From Pigmentiphaga daeguensis (GTDB lineage: Bacteria; Pseudomonadota; Gammaproteobacteria; Burkholderiales; Burkholderiaceae_B): a stretch of DNA of 64,000 nt. Location: assembly GCF_039523035.1 (NCBI RefSeq), contig NZ_BAAAEN010000002.1, forward strand, positions 310,001-374,000, written 5' to 3'. The position numbers were made by a program, and so were the translations under genes. The first letter of the stretch is position 1, and every line of letters starts with the position of its first letter. A model generated the notes under the pieces. That model did not search any database and was not told where the DNA came from. It worked only from the letters and a program-made list of their open reading frames with translations. Below are positions 30,406-38,691 of the stretch, piece after piece.

Positions 30406-30421
30406 CCCCCTGATTGGTAGT

Positions 30422-30500
30422 CCCCCCCTACGCGCTGACGCGCGCCCCCCAGGGGGCGGCACTGGCGGACCGGCAAAGCCGGATCCGCGGTGCCCTTGGC
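30422..30500 (+). repeat. Post-stop GC-rich repeat, copy 6
   Basis: 16 nt after the ilvH stop and in its orientation: the C-run, TACGCGCTGACGCGCG, CCCCCCAGGGGG, CCGGCAAAGCCGG and GGATCCGCGGTGCCC. It separates ilvH from ilvC. Confidence 0.85.
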
Positions 30501-30589
30501 CTCTCGGGTTCACCCGCGGGGCCGAGGTGGGGGTGGTACGTGTTTGATTGAGTTTGAATTGATTCTGGATTGAATTTTGGAGAGCATCC

Positions 30590-31606
30590 ATGAAAGTTTT
30601 CTACGATAAAGATTGTGATCTGTCGCTGATCAAGGGCAAGACCGTCGCCATCATCGGCTACGGCTCGCAAGGCCATGCCCATGCCCAGAACCTGAACGAT
30701 TCCGGCGTCAAGGTCGTGGTCGGCCTGCGCAAGGGCGGGGCTTCGTGGGACAAGGCCGCCAACGCCGGCCTGACGGTCAAGGAAGTGAACGAGGCGGTGA
30801 AGGAAGCCGACGTCGTCATGATCCTGCTGCCCGACGAGAATATCGCCAAGGTCTACGCCGAGAACGTCGGCCCCAACATGAAGAAGGGCGCCGTGCTGGC
30901 CTTCGCCCACGGCTTCAACGTCCACTACGGCGCCGTCGTGCCCCGTGAGGACGTGGACGTCATCATGGTCGCTCCCAAGGCCCCCGGCCACACTGTGCGC
31001 TCCACCTACACCCAGGGCGGCGGCGTGCCCCACCTGGTGGCCGTGTACCAGGACAAGTCCGGTGCCGCCCGCGACATCGCCCTGTCGTACGCCATGGCCA
31101 ACGGCGGCGGCCGTGCCGGCATCATCGAGACCAACTTCCGCGAAGAAACCGAAACCGACCTGTTCGGCGAGCAGGCCGTGCTGTGCGGCGGTACCGTCGA
31201 ACTGATCAAGGCCGGCTTCGAGACGCTGGTGGAAGCCGGCTACGCGCCCGAGATGGCCTACTTCGAGTGCCTGCACGAGCTCAAGCTGATCGTCGACCTG
31301 ATCTACGAAGGCGGCATCGCGAACATGAACTACTCGATCTCGAACAACGCGGAATACGGCGAGTACGTCACCGGCCCGCGCATCGTGACCGAGGACACCA
31401 AGAACGCCATGCGCGCCGTCCTGAAGGACATCCAGACCGGCGAATACGCCAAGAGCTTCCTGCTGGAGAACATGGCCGGCGCCCCGACGCTGAAGTCGCG
31501 CCGCCGCCTGACGGCCGAGCACGACATCGAGCAGGTCGGTGGCAAGCTGCGCGAAATGATGCCCTGGATCCGCAAGAACAAGCTGGTCGACCAGAGCAAG
31601 AACTAG
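30590..31606 (+). CDS. ilvC: Ketol-acid reductoisomerase (NADP+)
   Basis: Converts 2-acetolactate to 2,3-dihydroxyisovalerate. It has 338 residues, a class I enzyme. The Rossmann motif GYGSQGHAHAQNLNDSG is near residue 24, followed by the DEN-IAKVY segment; the C-terminal helical domain carries the Mg ligands (ETEDLFGEQ-type ETETDLFGEQAVLCG and the FECLHELKLIVDLIYEGG helix). TTGGAGAG precedes the ATG. The 184-nt gap after ilvH holds a post-stop repeat and a TTGATT-rich stretch that could contain its own promoter. Confidence 0.97.
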   Translation: MKVFYDKDCDLSLIKGKTVAIIGYGSQGHAHAQNLNDSGVKVVVGLRKGGASWDKAANAGLTVKEVNEAVKEADVVMILLPDENIAKVYAENVGPNMKKGAVLAFAHGFNVHYGAVVPREDVDVIMVAPKAPGHTVRSTYTQGGGVPHLVAVYQDKSGAARDIALSYAMANGGGRAGIIETNFREETETDLFGEQAVLCGGTVELIKAGFETLVEAGYAPEMAYFECLHELKLIVDLIYEGGIANMNYSISNNAEYGEYVTGPRIVTEDTKNAMRAVLKDIQTGEYAKSFLLENMAGAPTLKSRRRLTAEHDIEQVGGKLREMMPWIRKNKLVDQSKN

Positions 31607-31607
31607 A

Positions 31608-31687
31608 CCCCCCCTACGCGCTTACGCGCGCCCCCCAGGGGGCGATGCGGGTGGACCGGCGGAGCCGGATCCACCGCATCCTGGGTC
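31608..31687 (+). repeat. Post-stop GC-rich repeat, copy 7
   Basis: Begins 1 nt after the ilvC stop: the C-run, TACGCGCTTACGCGCG, CCCCCCAGGGGGCGATGCGGG, CCGGCGGAGCCGG, GGATCCACCGCATCCTGGGTC. An 80-bp full copy, the counterpart of copy 1. Confidence 0.88.
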
Positions 31688-31690
31688 TTG

Positions 31691-31722
31691 AACCCTCACG
31701 CTTGCGTGGGGGTTTTTCTTTT
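31691..31722 (+). terminator. Rho-independent terminator after ilvC
   Basis: Stem ACCCTCACGC-TT-GCGTGGGGGT followed by TTTTCTTTT. It lies just beyond repeat copy 7. The presence of a proper terminator behind the repeat suggests the repeat itself is not the main stop signal here. Confidence 0.8.
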
Positions 31723-31727
31723 GCCGG

Positions 31728-32636
31728 TCAGGAGAGGAGTTCGCCGCCTTTGTCGGCGGCGAGTTCGCGCATCAGGTCGACCAGCAGGTCGTGCATGTGG
31801 CGGGCGGCGGGGGAGAGGCTTTGGCCGGGGCGGGTGACGAGGCCGACGGTGCGGGCGATGACGGGGCGGTGCAGGCGGACGAAGGCCAGTTTGTGGCGGC
31901 GTGCCGGGCGGGCCAGGGTGGGAAGGATGGTGATGCCCAGGCCCGAGCGCACGCTGGCGATGAGCGAGGTCCGGTTGGTGACGGTCATGCCGGGCGTGGC
32001 CACCCATGGCGGGATGTCGGGGTGGCGCAAGGCTTCGAAGGTGGCGTTGGCGATCAGGCGTTCGCCCTGCAGTTCGCTCCAGTCCACCGGCTTGCGCCGT
32101 CCGGCCAGGCGATGCGAGGGCGGGCAGATGATGCCGAATTCGTCGCGCGCGATGGGCAGGAAGTCCAGCCGGGGTTCGTCGGCCAGGAGGCCGGCGATGC
32201 CGATGTCGACTTCGCCGCTCAGCACGAGTTGGCGCACGGCCTGTGAAGGCATGTCGATGGCGCGCAGGCGGACCTGGGGGAACTGGCGGGTGTAGCGGGC
32301 CAGGATGTCGGGCAGCCATTCGTCCGCCAGCGAGGGCATGACCGCCAGCGAGACCGAGCCGTGGCGTGCTTGCGCCAGTTCGTTGGCTTCCAGCCGGACA
32401 CGGTCGTGTATCGCCAGCAGTTCGCGGAACAGGGGCAGGACGCTCCAGCCGAGCGGCGTGGGCCGGGCCCGCTTGCCGGGTTCGAACAGCGGGGCGCCTA
32501 CCTGCCGTTCCAGATCGTCCATGGCGGCGGAGACGGCGGCCTGGGAGCGGAAGGTAGCCTGCGCCGCCGCGAGAAAGCTGCCGCTGTCGACGGCGGCCAC
32601 GAATTGCCTCAGGTGCTGGATCTTGAAGGGGTCCAT
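31728..32636 (-). CDS. LysR-family transcriptional regulator
   Basis: 302 residues. The N-terminal winged HTH (KIQHLRQFVAAVDSGSFLAAAQATFRSQAAVSAAMDDLERQVGAPLFE) is followed by a substrate-binding domain (from about 95). It is divergent from the AA_synth/hydrolase/Bug operon across 103 bp that contains an AATTC...GAATT inverted repeat, so it probably controls that operon in response to one of its substrates. The inducer is unknown. Its 3' end converges on ilvC. Confidence 0.92.
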   Translation of the reverse strand: MDPFKIQHLRQFVAAVDSGSFLAAAQATFRSQAAVSAAMDDLERQVGAPLFEPGKRARPTPLGWSVLPLFRELLAIHDRVRLEANELAQARHGSVSLAVMPSLADEWLPDILARYTRQFPQVRLRAIDMPSQAVRQLVLSGEVDIGIAGLLADEPRLDFLPIARDEFGIICPPSHRLAGRRKPVDWSELQGERLIANATFEALRHPDIPPWVATPGMTVTNRTSLIASVRSGLGITILPTLARPARRHKLAFVRLHRPVIARTVGLVTRPGQSLSPAARHMHDLLVDLMRELAADKGGELLS

Positions 32637-32646
32637 AGCAGTCCGT

Positions 32647-32667
32647 AAATTCAGGTTTTCCGAATTT
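32647..32667. promoter_or_regulatory. Candidate LysR operator
   Basis: A perfect 6-bp inverted repeat, AAATTC and GAATTT, separated by 9 nt (inner T-N11-A form TTC-N9-GAA), centred between the divergent LysR gene and the AA_synth operon. This is the usual place and shape for a LysR recognition site. Confidence 0.5.
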
Positions 32668-32739
32668 TATTTCCACAAATTTGGCTTGGCAAAAATCAGG
32701 GCCATGGCGACCATATCCGCAGGACAAGAAGGAGGTCGC

Positions 32740-33342
32740 ATGACGCTGGAAGTGCGCAAAGTCGTTTCGTATGTCGAGGAAACGCGGGTGGAGGGCGGCA
32801 GGAAGGCCGAACGGCCCCTGCTGATGGTGCTGAGCGCCGCGGTCCTGAAGAATCCGTGGGCGGGGCGGCCATACACCGAGGACCTGCAGCCCGAGATCCT
32901 GCGCATCGCGCCGCCGCTGGGCGATCTGCTGGTGGGGGAGATCCTGAAGTACACGGGCTCCGGCGAGCGGGTCGAGGGCTACGGCAAGGCCGCCGTGGTC
33001 GGTGCCGACGGCGAGGTCGAGCATGCCTCGGCGCTCATCCATACGCTGCGATTCGGGAACAAGTACCGGAACGCGGTGGGAGGCACGAGCTATCTGAGTT
33101 TCACCAACTCGCGCGGACCGATGGGGTGTCCCATCGTCGTGCCGATGATGCACAAGAACGACGAGGGGATGCGGTCCCACTACCTGACGGTGCAGGCCAC
33201 CATTGCCGATGCGCCCGCGGCGGACGAGGTCGTCGTCGCGCTGGGCGCCAGCGTGGGAGGGCGGCCGCACCATCGCATCGGCGACCGCTACCAGGACATG
33301 CGCGAGATGGGGCTGGCCCCGGCCGGGAAGGAGGCCTCGTGA
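32740..33342 (+). CDS. Amino acid synthesis (AA_synth, DUF1185) family protein
   Basis: 200 residues from ATG 32740, which has AAGGAGG 5 nt upstream; the frame is open further upstream only as a shadow of the LysR gene. The sequence RKVVSYVEETRVEGGRKAERPLLMVLSAAVLKNPWAGRPYTEDL and the Gly/Pro-rich GPMGCPIVVPMMHKNDEGMRSHY are typical of the AA_synth family, whose biochemical role is not established despite the name. Translationally coupled (GTGA overlap) to a hydrolase gene and followed by a Bug receptor, which points to catabolism of an amide- or ester-like organic acid. Confidence 0.85.
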   Translation: MTLEVRKVVSYVEETRVEGGRKAERPLLMVLSAAVLKNPWAGRPYTEDLQPEILRIAPPLGDLLVGEILKYTGSGERVEGYGKAAVVGADGEVEHASALIHTLRFGNKYRNAVGGTSYLSFTNSRGPMGCPIVVPMMHKNDEGMRSHYLTVQATIADAPAADEVVVALGASVGGRPHHRIGDRYQDMREMGLAPAGKEAS

Positions 33343-34130
33343 CCTGGCCGACCCGAGTAGTCCGCAGCGGCTCGGGGGCGCCCGTCGTCCTGGTCCACGG
33401 CGTCGGCCTGGATCTGGGCATGTGGGACGAACTGGCGCGCGAGCTGGGGAACGAGTTCGAGCTGATCCGCTATGACATGCTGGGGCATGGCGGCACACCG
33501 CTGCCGGCGGGCGAAGCCGGGCTGGACCGGTACGTGGCGCAACTGGGCGACGTGCTGCGCGAGCAAGGGTTGCGCCAGCCCGCCGTGGTGGGGTATTCGA
33601 TGGGCGGGCTGGTTGCCGGGCGGTTCGCCGCGCGCCATCCCGGCGAAGTGGGGAAACTGGTGCTGATGAGTACCGTCTTTCGCCGTACCGAGGCCGAGCG
33701 CCTGGCGGTACGGGCGCGGCTGGAGCAGGCCGAGGGCGGGGACGGGGCGGCGAGCGCGCAGGCATCCGTGGCGCGCTGGTTCTCGCCGGCGTTCGTCGAG
33801 GCCGCGCCGGGCCGCGTCGAAGCGATCCGGCAGCGGCTGCTGGCAAACCGGCGCGAGGATTTCCTGGCAGCCTATCGCATCTTCGCGGGCGCCGACGGCG
33901 TCCTGCCCGAGGCGGCGCCGCAGATCCTCTGTCCGACGCTGGTGATGACGGGCGACCAGGACACCGGGTCCACGCCCCGCATGGCGGAGGAGCTGGCGCG
34001 GTCCATCCCTCACGCCGCGCTGCGGATCGTGCCGGGACAGAAGCACATGTTGCCCGTAGAGGGCGTGACGGCTGCCGCGGCGGCCCTCAGGGAATTCCTG
34101 GGGTCGGGTGGCACGCGGCGGGCCGCCTGA
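33339..34130 (+). CDS. Alpha/beta hydrolase (3-oxoadipate enol-lactonase-like)
   Basis: 263 residues starting at GTG 33339, preceded by AAGGAGG and overlapping the AA_synth stop by 4 nt; the upstream open frame is a shadow. Motifs are VHGVGLDLGMWDELA (oxyanion), VGYSMGG (nucleophile Ser) and, at the C-terminus, GDQDTGSTP and the PGQKHM His. It resembles 3-oxoadipate enol-lactonases, but no other protocatechuate gene is nearby, so an ester or amide substrate linked to the adjacent AA_synth protein is equally likely. Confidence 0.86.
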   Translation: MTWPTRVVRSGSGAPVVLVHGVGLDLGMWDELARELGNEFELIRYDMLGHGGTPLPAGEAGLDRYVAQLGDVLREQGLRQPAVVGYSMGGLVAGRFAARHPGEVGKLVLMSTVFRRTEAERLAVRARLEQAEGGDGAASAQASVARWFSPAFVEAAPGRVEAIRQRLLANRREDFLAAYRIFAGADGVLPEAAPQILCPTLVMTGDQDTGSTPRMAEELARSIPHAALRIVPGQKHMLPVEGVTAAAAALREFLGSGGTRRAA

Positions 34131-34164
34131 ACGGGCGGCACCATACCAAGCAAGGAGACAAGAC

Positions 34165-35139
34165 ATGCAACGCAGACACATGCTGGGCGCGATGGCCGCG
34201 CTCGCGTCCTCGGCATACCTGGGGAAGGGATACGCGCAAGGTGCGGGAAGCAGCGTACCGCTGCACGTGGTCGTGCCATTCCCGCCCGGAGGCGGCACGG
34301 ACGTGCTGGGGCGGGCCATCGGCTACCGGCTGGAAAAGCTGCTGGGCCGCCCGGTCGTGGTCGAGAACAAGCCCGGGGCCAGCGGCATCGTCGGCGCCGA
34401 ATACGTGGCGAAGTCCGACCGCGACGGCAACACCCTGCTGTTCTCGGGACTGGTGCCTTCCGTGCGCTACTACAGCCGCCCGATCTCGCAGATCGGCGCC
34501 GAACTGGCGCCGGTGTGCATGATCGCCCGGTCGCCCTATCTGGTCGCGGTCAATCCCGGCGTGCCGGCGAAGACGCTGGGCGAGTTCGTGCAACTGGCCA
34601 GGAGCAAGCCCGGCACGCTGACCTTCGGGTCGCCGGGCAATGCCACGCCGCAGCACCTGGCGACCGAGCGTTTTCGTTCCCAGGTCGGCATCGACATCCT
34701 GCACGTGCCGTATCGCGGCACGGGCCCGATGATGACCGACCTGCTGGGCGGCCAGATCCAGCTGGTGTTCGCGACGGTGGCGGCGGCCGAGCAGCACGTG
34801 AAGTCCGGGCGCCTGCGCGCGCTGGCGGTGACCAGTGCCGATCGGCTGGATCGCCTGCCCGACGTGCCCACCGTGGCGGAGGCGGGCATCGCGGACTTCG
34901 TGGCCGAGATCGCCTTCGGCACCTATGTCGCGGCAGGCACGCCGGCGGCGGCGATAGGCGGGCTCAACCGCGCGATCAACCAGGCGCTGGCCGACGGCGA
35001 CGTGCGCGGCAAGCTGGTGGAGCAAGGCTTCATTCCCGTCGGCGGCGCCCCCGCGGACCTCGAGAAAAGCCTGTTGGCGGAGGTCAAGGCGGTGTCCGAG
35101 CTGGTCCGCTCGGGCAAGGTGCGCATCGACGCCGCCTGA
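34165..35139 (+). CDS. Tripartite tricarboxylate transporter receptor (Bug) protein
   Basis: 324 residues from ATG 34165, with CAAGGAGA upstream. A twin-Arg-like/Sec signal MQRRHMLGAMAALASSAY ends near YAQG. The mature chain starts with the Bug motif VVPFPPGGGTDVLGRAIG and has VVVENKPGASGIVGAEYVAKS. It is a periplasmic organic-acid receptor. No TctA/TctB genes are near, the normal situation for the many orphan Bug proteins of Bordetella relatives. Last gene of the LysR-flanked operon. Confidence 0.92.
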   Translation: MQRRHMLGAMAALASSAYLGKGYAQGAGSSVPLHVVVPFPPGGGTDVLGRAIGYRLEKLLGRPVVVENKPGASGIVGAEYVAKSDRDGNTLLFSGLVPSVRYYSRPISQIGAELAPVCMIARSPYLVAVNPGVPAKTLGEFVQLARSKPGTLTFGSPGNATPQHLATERFRSQVGIDILHVPYRGTGPMMTDLLGGQIQLVFATVAAAEQHVKSGRLRALAVTSADRLDRLPDVPTVAEAGIADFVAEIAFGTYVAAGTPAAAIGGLNRAINQALADGDVRGKLVEQGFIPVGGAPADLEKSLLAEVKAVSELVRSGKVRIDAA

Positions 35140-35317
35140 AGCCGGCTGCCAGCGGCGGGGGCGTGCCTCCATCCGCCGCGGAGCAGCGTCCACTGCCCAC
35201 CCAGGCGATGGGGCCAGCCCGCTGGCGATAGAGTAGGCCGTCCTGTGACATGCTCGCTTGTTCGAGCGGTGGACGCGCGGCCACGCGGTGGCGTTCTCCC
35301 AACTGGAAGCCGCGCGG

Positions 35318-36286
35318 TCAATCGATCCGGATTTCCAGTCCGCGGATGACGTCGCCCCACATGGCGTTCTCCTGCGCCATGTATTGCGCCAGTTCTTCCG
35401 GCGTGGAAACCGCCACGTCCACGCCCGCCCCGGCCAGGGCTTCCCGCGCCTCGGGCCTGGACAGCCCGGTTCGCACCGCCTCGTTCAGGCGCGAGACGAT
35501 GTCCTTGGGCATTCCCGCCGGTCCCAGCAGCGCCAGCCATACCACTGCGTCGTAGTCCGGGACGCCCGCTTCAGCCAGGCTGGGTACGTCCGGCAACTGG
35601 GCGTTGCGGCGCGTGCTGGTGACGCCCAATGCCCTGATCTTGCCGCTCTTGACGTGGGGCAGGCCGTTGGACACGGCGGCAAAGCTGGTTTCCACGAAAC
35701 CCGCGGCCAGGTCCTTCATGGCGCCGCCGCTGCCACGGTAGGGAACGTGTTCCAGCTTGGCGCCGGACTTGGCCAGGAACAGCGCTCCCATCAGGTGCTG
35801 CGTGCTGCCGTTGCCGGACGAGGCGTAGCGCAGGTGCGCACCGTTGGACTTGGACAGTGCAATGAGTTCCTGTACCGACTGGACGGGCAGCTTGGTGTTG
35901 ACGAAAAGCACGTACGGGCTGTCCGCCAGCTTGGAGATAGGCGTGAAGCTCTTGATCGGGTCGTAGTCCAGGTTCTTGTACAGCCGATGGCTGGTGACGT
36001 GGTTGGTCGAGACGATCTCGAGGGTGTAGCCGTCGGGAGCCGCCTTGGCCACGAAGTCCGTGCCTATGGTCGATCCCGCGCCGGGCTTGTTCTCGACGAT
36101 GAAGGACTGGCCCAGCGCGCTGCCGAGCTGCTGGGCGACGACGCGCGCCACGACGTCGGTGAAACCGCCGGGCTCGAAGGGAACGATGACCTTGACCGGG
36201 CGTTCCGGATAGGTCTCGGCGGCCCCTGCATGCAGCGAAAGTGCGAGCAGCGGCGCTGCCCATGCCATGCCGTGGATGCGCTTCAT
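35318..36286 (-). CDS. Tripartite tricarboxylate transporter receptor (Bug) protein
   Basis: 322 residues. Sec signal peptide ends near LHAGAAE; the mature chain has VIVPFEPGGFTDVVARVVAQQLG and IVENKPGAGSTIGTDFVAKAAPDGYTL. A second orphan Bug receptor on the opposite strand, converging with the first across 178 bp and only distantly similar to it. The hydrolase gene lies 4 nt upstream, so receptor and hydrolase form one transcription unit and probably handle the same compound. Confidence 0.92.
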   Translation of the reverse strand: MKRIHGMAWAAPLLALSLHAGAAETYPERPVKVIVPFEPGGFTDVVARVVAQQLGSALGQSFIVENKPGAGSTIGTDFVAKAAPDGYTLEIVSTNHVTSHRLYKNLDYDPIKSFTPISKLADSPYVLFVNTKLPVQSVQELIALSKSNGAHLRYASSGNGSTQHLMGALFLAKSGAKLEHVPYRGSGGAMKDLAAGFVETSFAAVSNGLPHVKSGKIRALGVTSTRRNAQLPDVPSLAEAGVPDYDAVVWLALLGPAGMPKDIVSRLNEAVRTGLSRPEAREALAGAGVDVAVSTPEELAQYMAQENAMWGDVIRGLEIRID

Positions 36287-36290
36287 GGAG

Positions 36291-37205
36291 TCAACCTCCG
36301 TATCGGGCTTCGGGGAGCGTGAGAAAAGCGTGCAGGATGTGATAGACGCGCAGGTAGTTCTTCTGCTGGAAGCTGGCGTGCGAGATGCCCGACATGACGG
36401 TGAACTGCTTGTCCATGTTGGGGAGCTGCTCGAAGAAACGCATCAGGTCGTCGAAGCTGGCGATGCCGTCGTACTCGCCGCGCATGACCAGGGTCGGTAC
36501 ATGCAGGCGACGCGGGTCGATCAGCGGCAGCTTCGAGCACATGTCCACATAGGTGCCCGTGGGCATGGAGTCGTCCAGGGTCAGGATGGCATCGGCGAAG
36601 GCCTCGACGGTGGCGTCGTCGGCGGTGCCGGGGTGGTCGCGGTTGAAGATGCTGTGGACGAAGGCACGGTCGATGGGGCGGCGCGTCTTGGCCAGGAACT
36701 CGGGCAGCTTCTTGGCCCGTTCCTTCAGGGTCGGGCTGCCTTCGCCGGTCCAGACGAAGGCATCGAGCGCGAGGCGGGCGACGCGCTCGGGATGTCGCTG
36801 GGCGAAAAGCGCCGCTTTCAGCGCGCCCGACGATATGCCATAGACGAACAACGGCTTGCCGCCGTTGCGAGCCAGGATGTATTGCGATCCCGCGTCGAGG
36901 TCGTCGGCGCCGTTGGCGATGTCGAAGTTGATGGGACGATGCTTGTCGGAACGGCCGTAGCCTTCGTTGTCCATGCACCAGGTATCGAAGCCCCGGCGCG
37001 CGAACCAGTCCATGACGGAGGAGTCCGGCCGGCCGGGGACGGACAGGTCGAAGGTGGGCTGCGACGCCATGGACGAACCGTGTACGAAAAGGATGGTGCC
37101 GGCGAACGGCACGTTCGCGGCGGCCGGCTTCTGCCAGAGGAAGAGGCGGATGTCGTCCTTGGTCGTCCAGTGTTCGGTACCGCCTTGCCATTCGACGTGG
37201 GCCAT
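36291..37205 (-). CDS. Alpha/beta hydrolase
   Basis: 304 residues from ATG 37205, chosen for the GGAGACAAC ribosome-binding site; the frame is open 24 codons upstream into the operator. Motifs are FVHGSSMASQPTFDL (oxyanion), the long cap-domain loop DNEGYGRSDKHRP, the nucleophile elbow YGISSGA and late GISHAS His. Pairs with the Bug gene 4 nt downstream. The inverted repeat 11-45 nt before the start suggests a dedicated repressor encoded elsewhere. Substrate unknown. Confidence 0.86.
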   Translation of the reverse strand: MAHVEWQGGTEHWTTKDDIRLFLWQKPAAANVPFAGTILFVHGSSMASQPTFDLSVPGRPDSSVMDWFARRGFDTWCMDNEGYGRSDKHRPINFDIANGADDLDAGSQYILARNGGKPLFVYGISSGALKAALFAQRHPERVARLALDAFVWTGEGSPTLKERAKKLPEFLAKTRRPIDRAFVHSIFNRDHPGTADDATVEAFADAILTLDDSMPTGTYVDMCSKLPLIDPRRLHVPTLVMRGEYDGIASFDDLMRFFEQLPNMDKQFTVMSGISHASFQQKNYLRVYHILHAFLTLPEARYGG

Positions 37206-37215
37206 GTTGTCTCCA

Positions 37216-37250
37216 ATTGGTACATTTATGGTTTTGATATTTGTACCAAT
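37216..37250 (-). promoter_or_regulatory. Candidate operator of the hydrolase-Bug operon
   Basis: A perfect 9-bp inverted repeat, ATTGGTACA (37216-37224) and TGTACCAAT (37242-37250), spaced by 17 nt, just upstream of the ATG. The A/T-rich spacer could hold the -10. The half-site resembles GntR/FadR-type operators containing GGTACA. Confidence 0.5.
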
Positions 37251-37367
37251 CTTGCAGCGTGGCATTTTGCAAGTCAATAGAAGCGGGGGCGGAACGTAAC
37301 CCGAAGAGTCAGGGATATCCAGGATTTAATGACGTTTCAACATGTCCCGGCATTGCGGCAGGGAGTG

Positions 37368-37399
37368 GACCAATTTGGTTCATTTCATGAAAATTGGTC
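37368..37399. promoter_or_regulatory. Second ACCAAT inverted repeat
   Basis: GACCAATTT (37368-37376) and AAATTGGTC (37391-37399), a perfect 9-bp inverted repeat with a 14-nt spacer that contains TTCATTTCATGAA. It shares the ACCAAT/ATTGGT core with the site at 37216-37250. It could be a second operator, or a hairpin. The rest of the 353-bp gap before pssA shows no gene. Confidence 0.4.
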
Positions 37400-37558
37400 T
37401 TGGTGGGCGGCTCCCCAGCCAGTCCCGCGCAATTGGCCTGCCGGCACGGCATCGGTTAACCTTCATCCCATGCTCAAAACCACTCTTTCTCCTTATTCCA
37501 TGGGGGGCATTGCAACGTGGGTGCACCTCGACCATCCCTCTTCCGGCGGAGTCCAGTC

Positions 37559-38302
37559 GTGAAAGATCTGGAGCATCGCCATCGCGGCATCTACCTGCTG
37601 CCCAACGCATTCACGACGGCGGCGCTGTTCGCCGGCTTCTATGCCATCGTGCAGGCCATGAACGACCGCTTCGAGGCGGCGGCCATCGCCATCTTCGTCG
37701 CGATGGTGCTCGACGGCATGGACGGCCGCGTCGCGCGCCTGACCAATACCCAATCGGCATTCGGCGAACAGTACGATTCGCTGTCCGACATGACCTCGTT
37801 CGGCGTCGCGCCGGCCCTGGTCATGTATGAATGGATCCTGACCGGCCTGGGGCGGTGGGGCTGGCTGGCGGCCTTCATCTACGTGGCCGGCGCGGCATTG
37901 CGGCTGGCCCGTTTCAACATCAATGTCGGCGTGGTCGACAAGCGCTTCTTCCAGGGGCTTCCCAGCCCGGCGGCGGCGGCGCTGGTGGCGGGATTCGTCT
38001 GGCTCGCGGTCGACAACAAGCTGCCCATCCGCGAACTGTGGATGCCCTGGGTGGCCTTCGGCCTGACCGTCTATGCGGGCGTCAGCATGGTGTCGAACGC
38101 GCCCTTCTTCAGCGGCAAGTCGTTCGCGCTGGGGCGCAGCGTGCCGTTCTGGACCATCCTGCTGGTGGTGCTGGCCTTCGTCTTCATCTCCAGCGATCCG
38201 CCCATCGTGCTGTTCGCGCTGTTCGTGATCTACGGCCTGTCCGGCTATGTGCTGTGGGGCATGAAGTGGAGGAAGAGCCGGCGGCCCCTTCCCAGGCCTT
38301 GA
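37559..38302 (+). CDS. pssA: CDP-diacylglycerol-serine O-phosphatidyltransferase
   Basis: Makes phosphatidylserine from CDP-diacylglycerol and serine in the inner membrane. It has 247 residues from GTG 37559 (preceded by GGCGGAG with 7-nt spacing; another GTG at 37517 would add 14 residues). The CDP-alcohol phosphotransferase motif is complete: LDGMDGRVARLTNTQSAFGEQYDSLSDM, with all Asp residues at the canonical spacing. About seven or eight membrane helices. No phosphatidylserine decarboxylase gene is adjacent, although it often is in this lineage as far as I recall. Confidence 0.94.
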   Translation: MKDLEHRHRGIYLLPNAFTTAALFAGFYAIVQAMNDRFEAAAIAIFVAMVLDGMDGRVARLTNTQSAFGEQYDSLSDMTSFGVAPALVMYEWILTGLGRWGWLAAFIYVAGAALRLARFNINVGVVDKRFFQGLPSPAAAALVAGFVWLAVDNKLPIRELWMPWVAFGLTVYAGVSMVSNAPFFSGKSFALGRSVPFWTILLVVLAFVFISSDPPIVLFALFVIYGLSGYVLWGMKWRKSRRPLPRP

Positions 38303-38324
38303 GCGGCGTCCTTCGGAAAACAGG

Positions 38325-38361
38325 AACGGCCTTGCCTGCAAGCAAGGCCGTTTCTGTTTCC
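38325..38361 (+). terminator. Rho-independent terminator after pssA
   Basis: Perfect 11-bp stem AACGGCCTTGC-N6-GCAAGGCCGTT followed by TCTGTTTCC, 22 nt after the pssA stop. Confidence 0.7.
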
Positions 38362-38691
38362 GGTCGGATCACTTCACCGACGATACTTCCATCGAGCGCT
38401 TGAACGTCAGCGTCTTTCCCGGGGGGCAGAAGGAGAAAGACGGGGCCGAGGAATCCGGCTATCCGGCGTAGCAGGCCAGAGGAAGGGCGGGATGTCATGC
38501 GTGTCTCCATCGTCGAGGGGCGGCTTGGATTGCCTCGTGATGTTGCGTCAGGCGTCCGCCGCCCATCATCACGCATTTGTGGGTTGCGCAAATTAGCCAC
38601 ATCGTGCCGTGCGGCACCGCATCGAACCGGGCGAAGCGGCATGGGGAAGATGGGAGGGGGGTAGAATCTTCTGTCAGAAGGAGAGATACCC
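38362..38691. other. Gap between pssA and leuA, possible gene remnant
   Basis: No intact gene is supported. On the minus strand an ATG at 38498 with GGAGAC upstream opens a hydrophobic start (MTSRPSSGLLRRIAGFLGPV), but that frame runs on through the pssA terminator. A different minus frame ends cleanly with KTLTFKRSMEVSSVK and a stop at about 38370. Together they look like a small protein gene broken by a frameshift. AGAAGGAGAG at 38675-38686 is the leuA ribosome-binding site. Confidence 0.35.
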
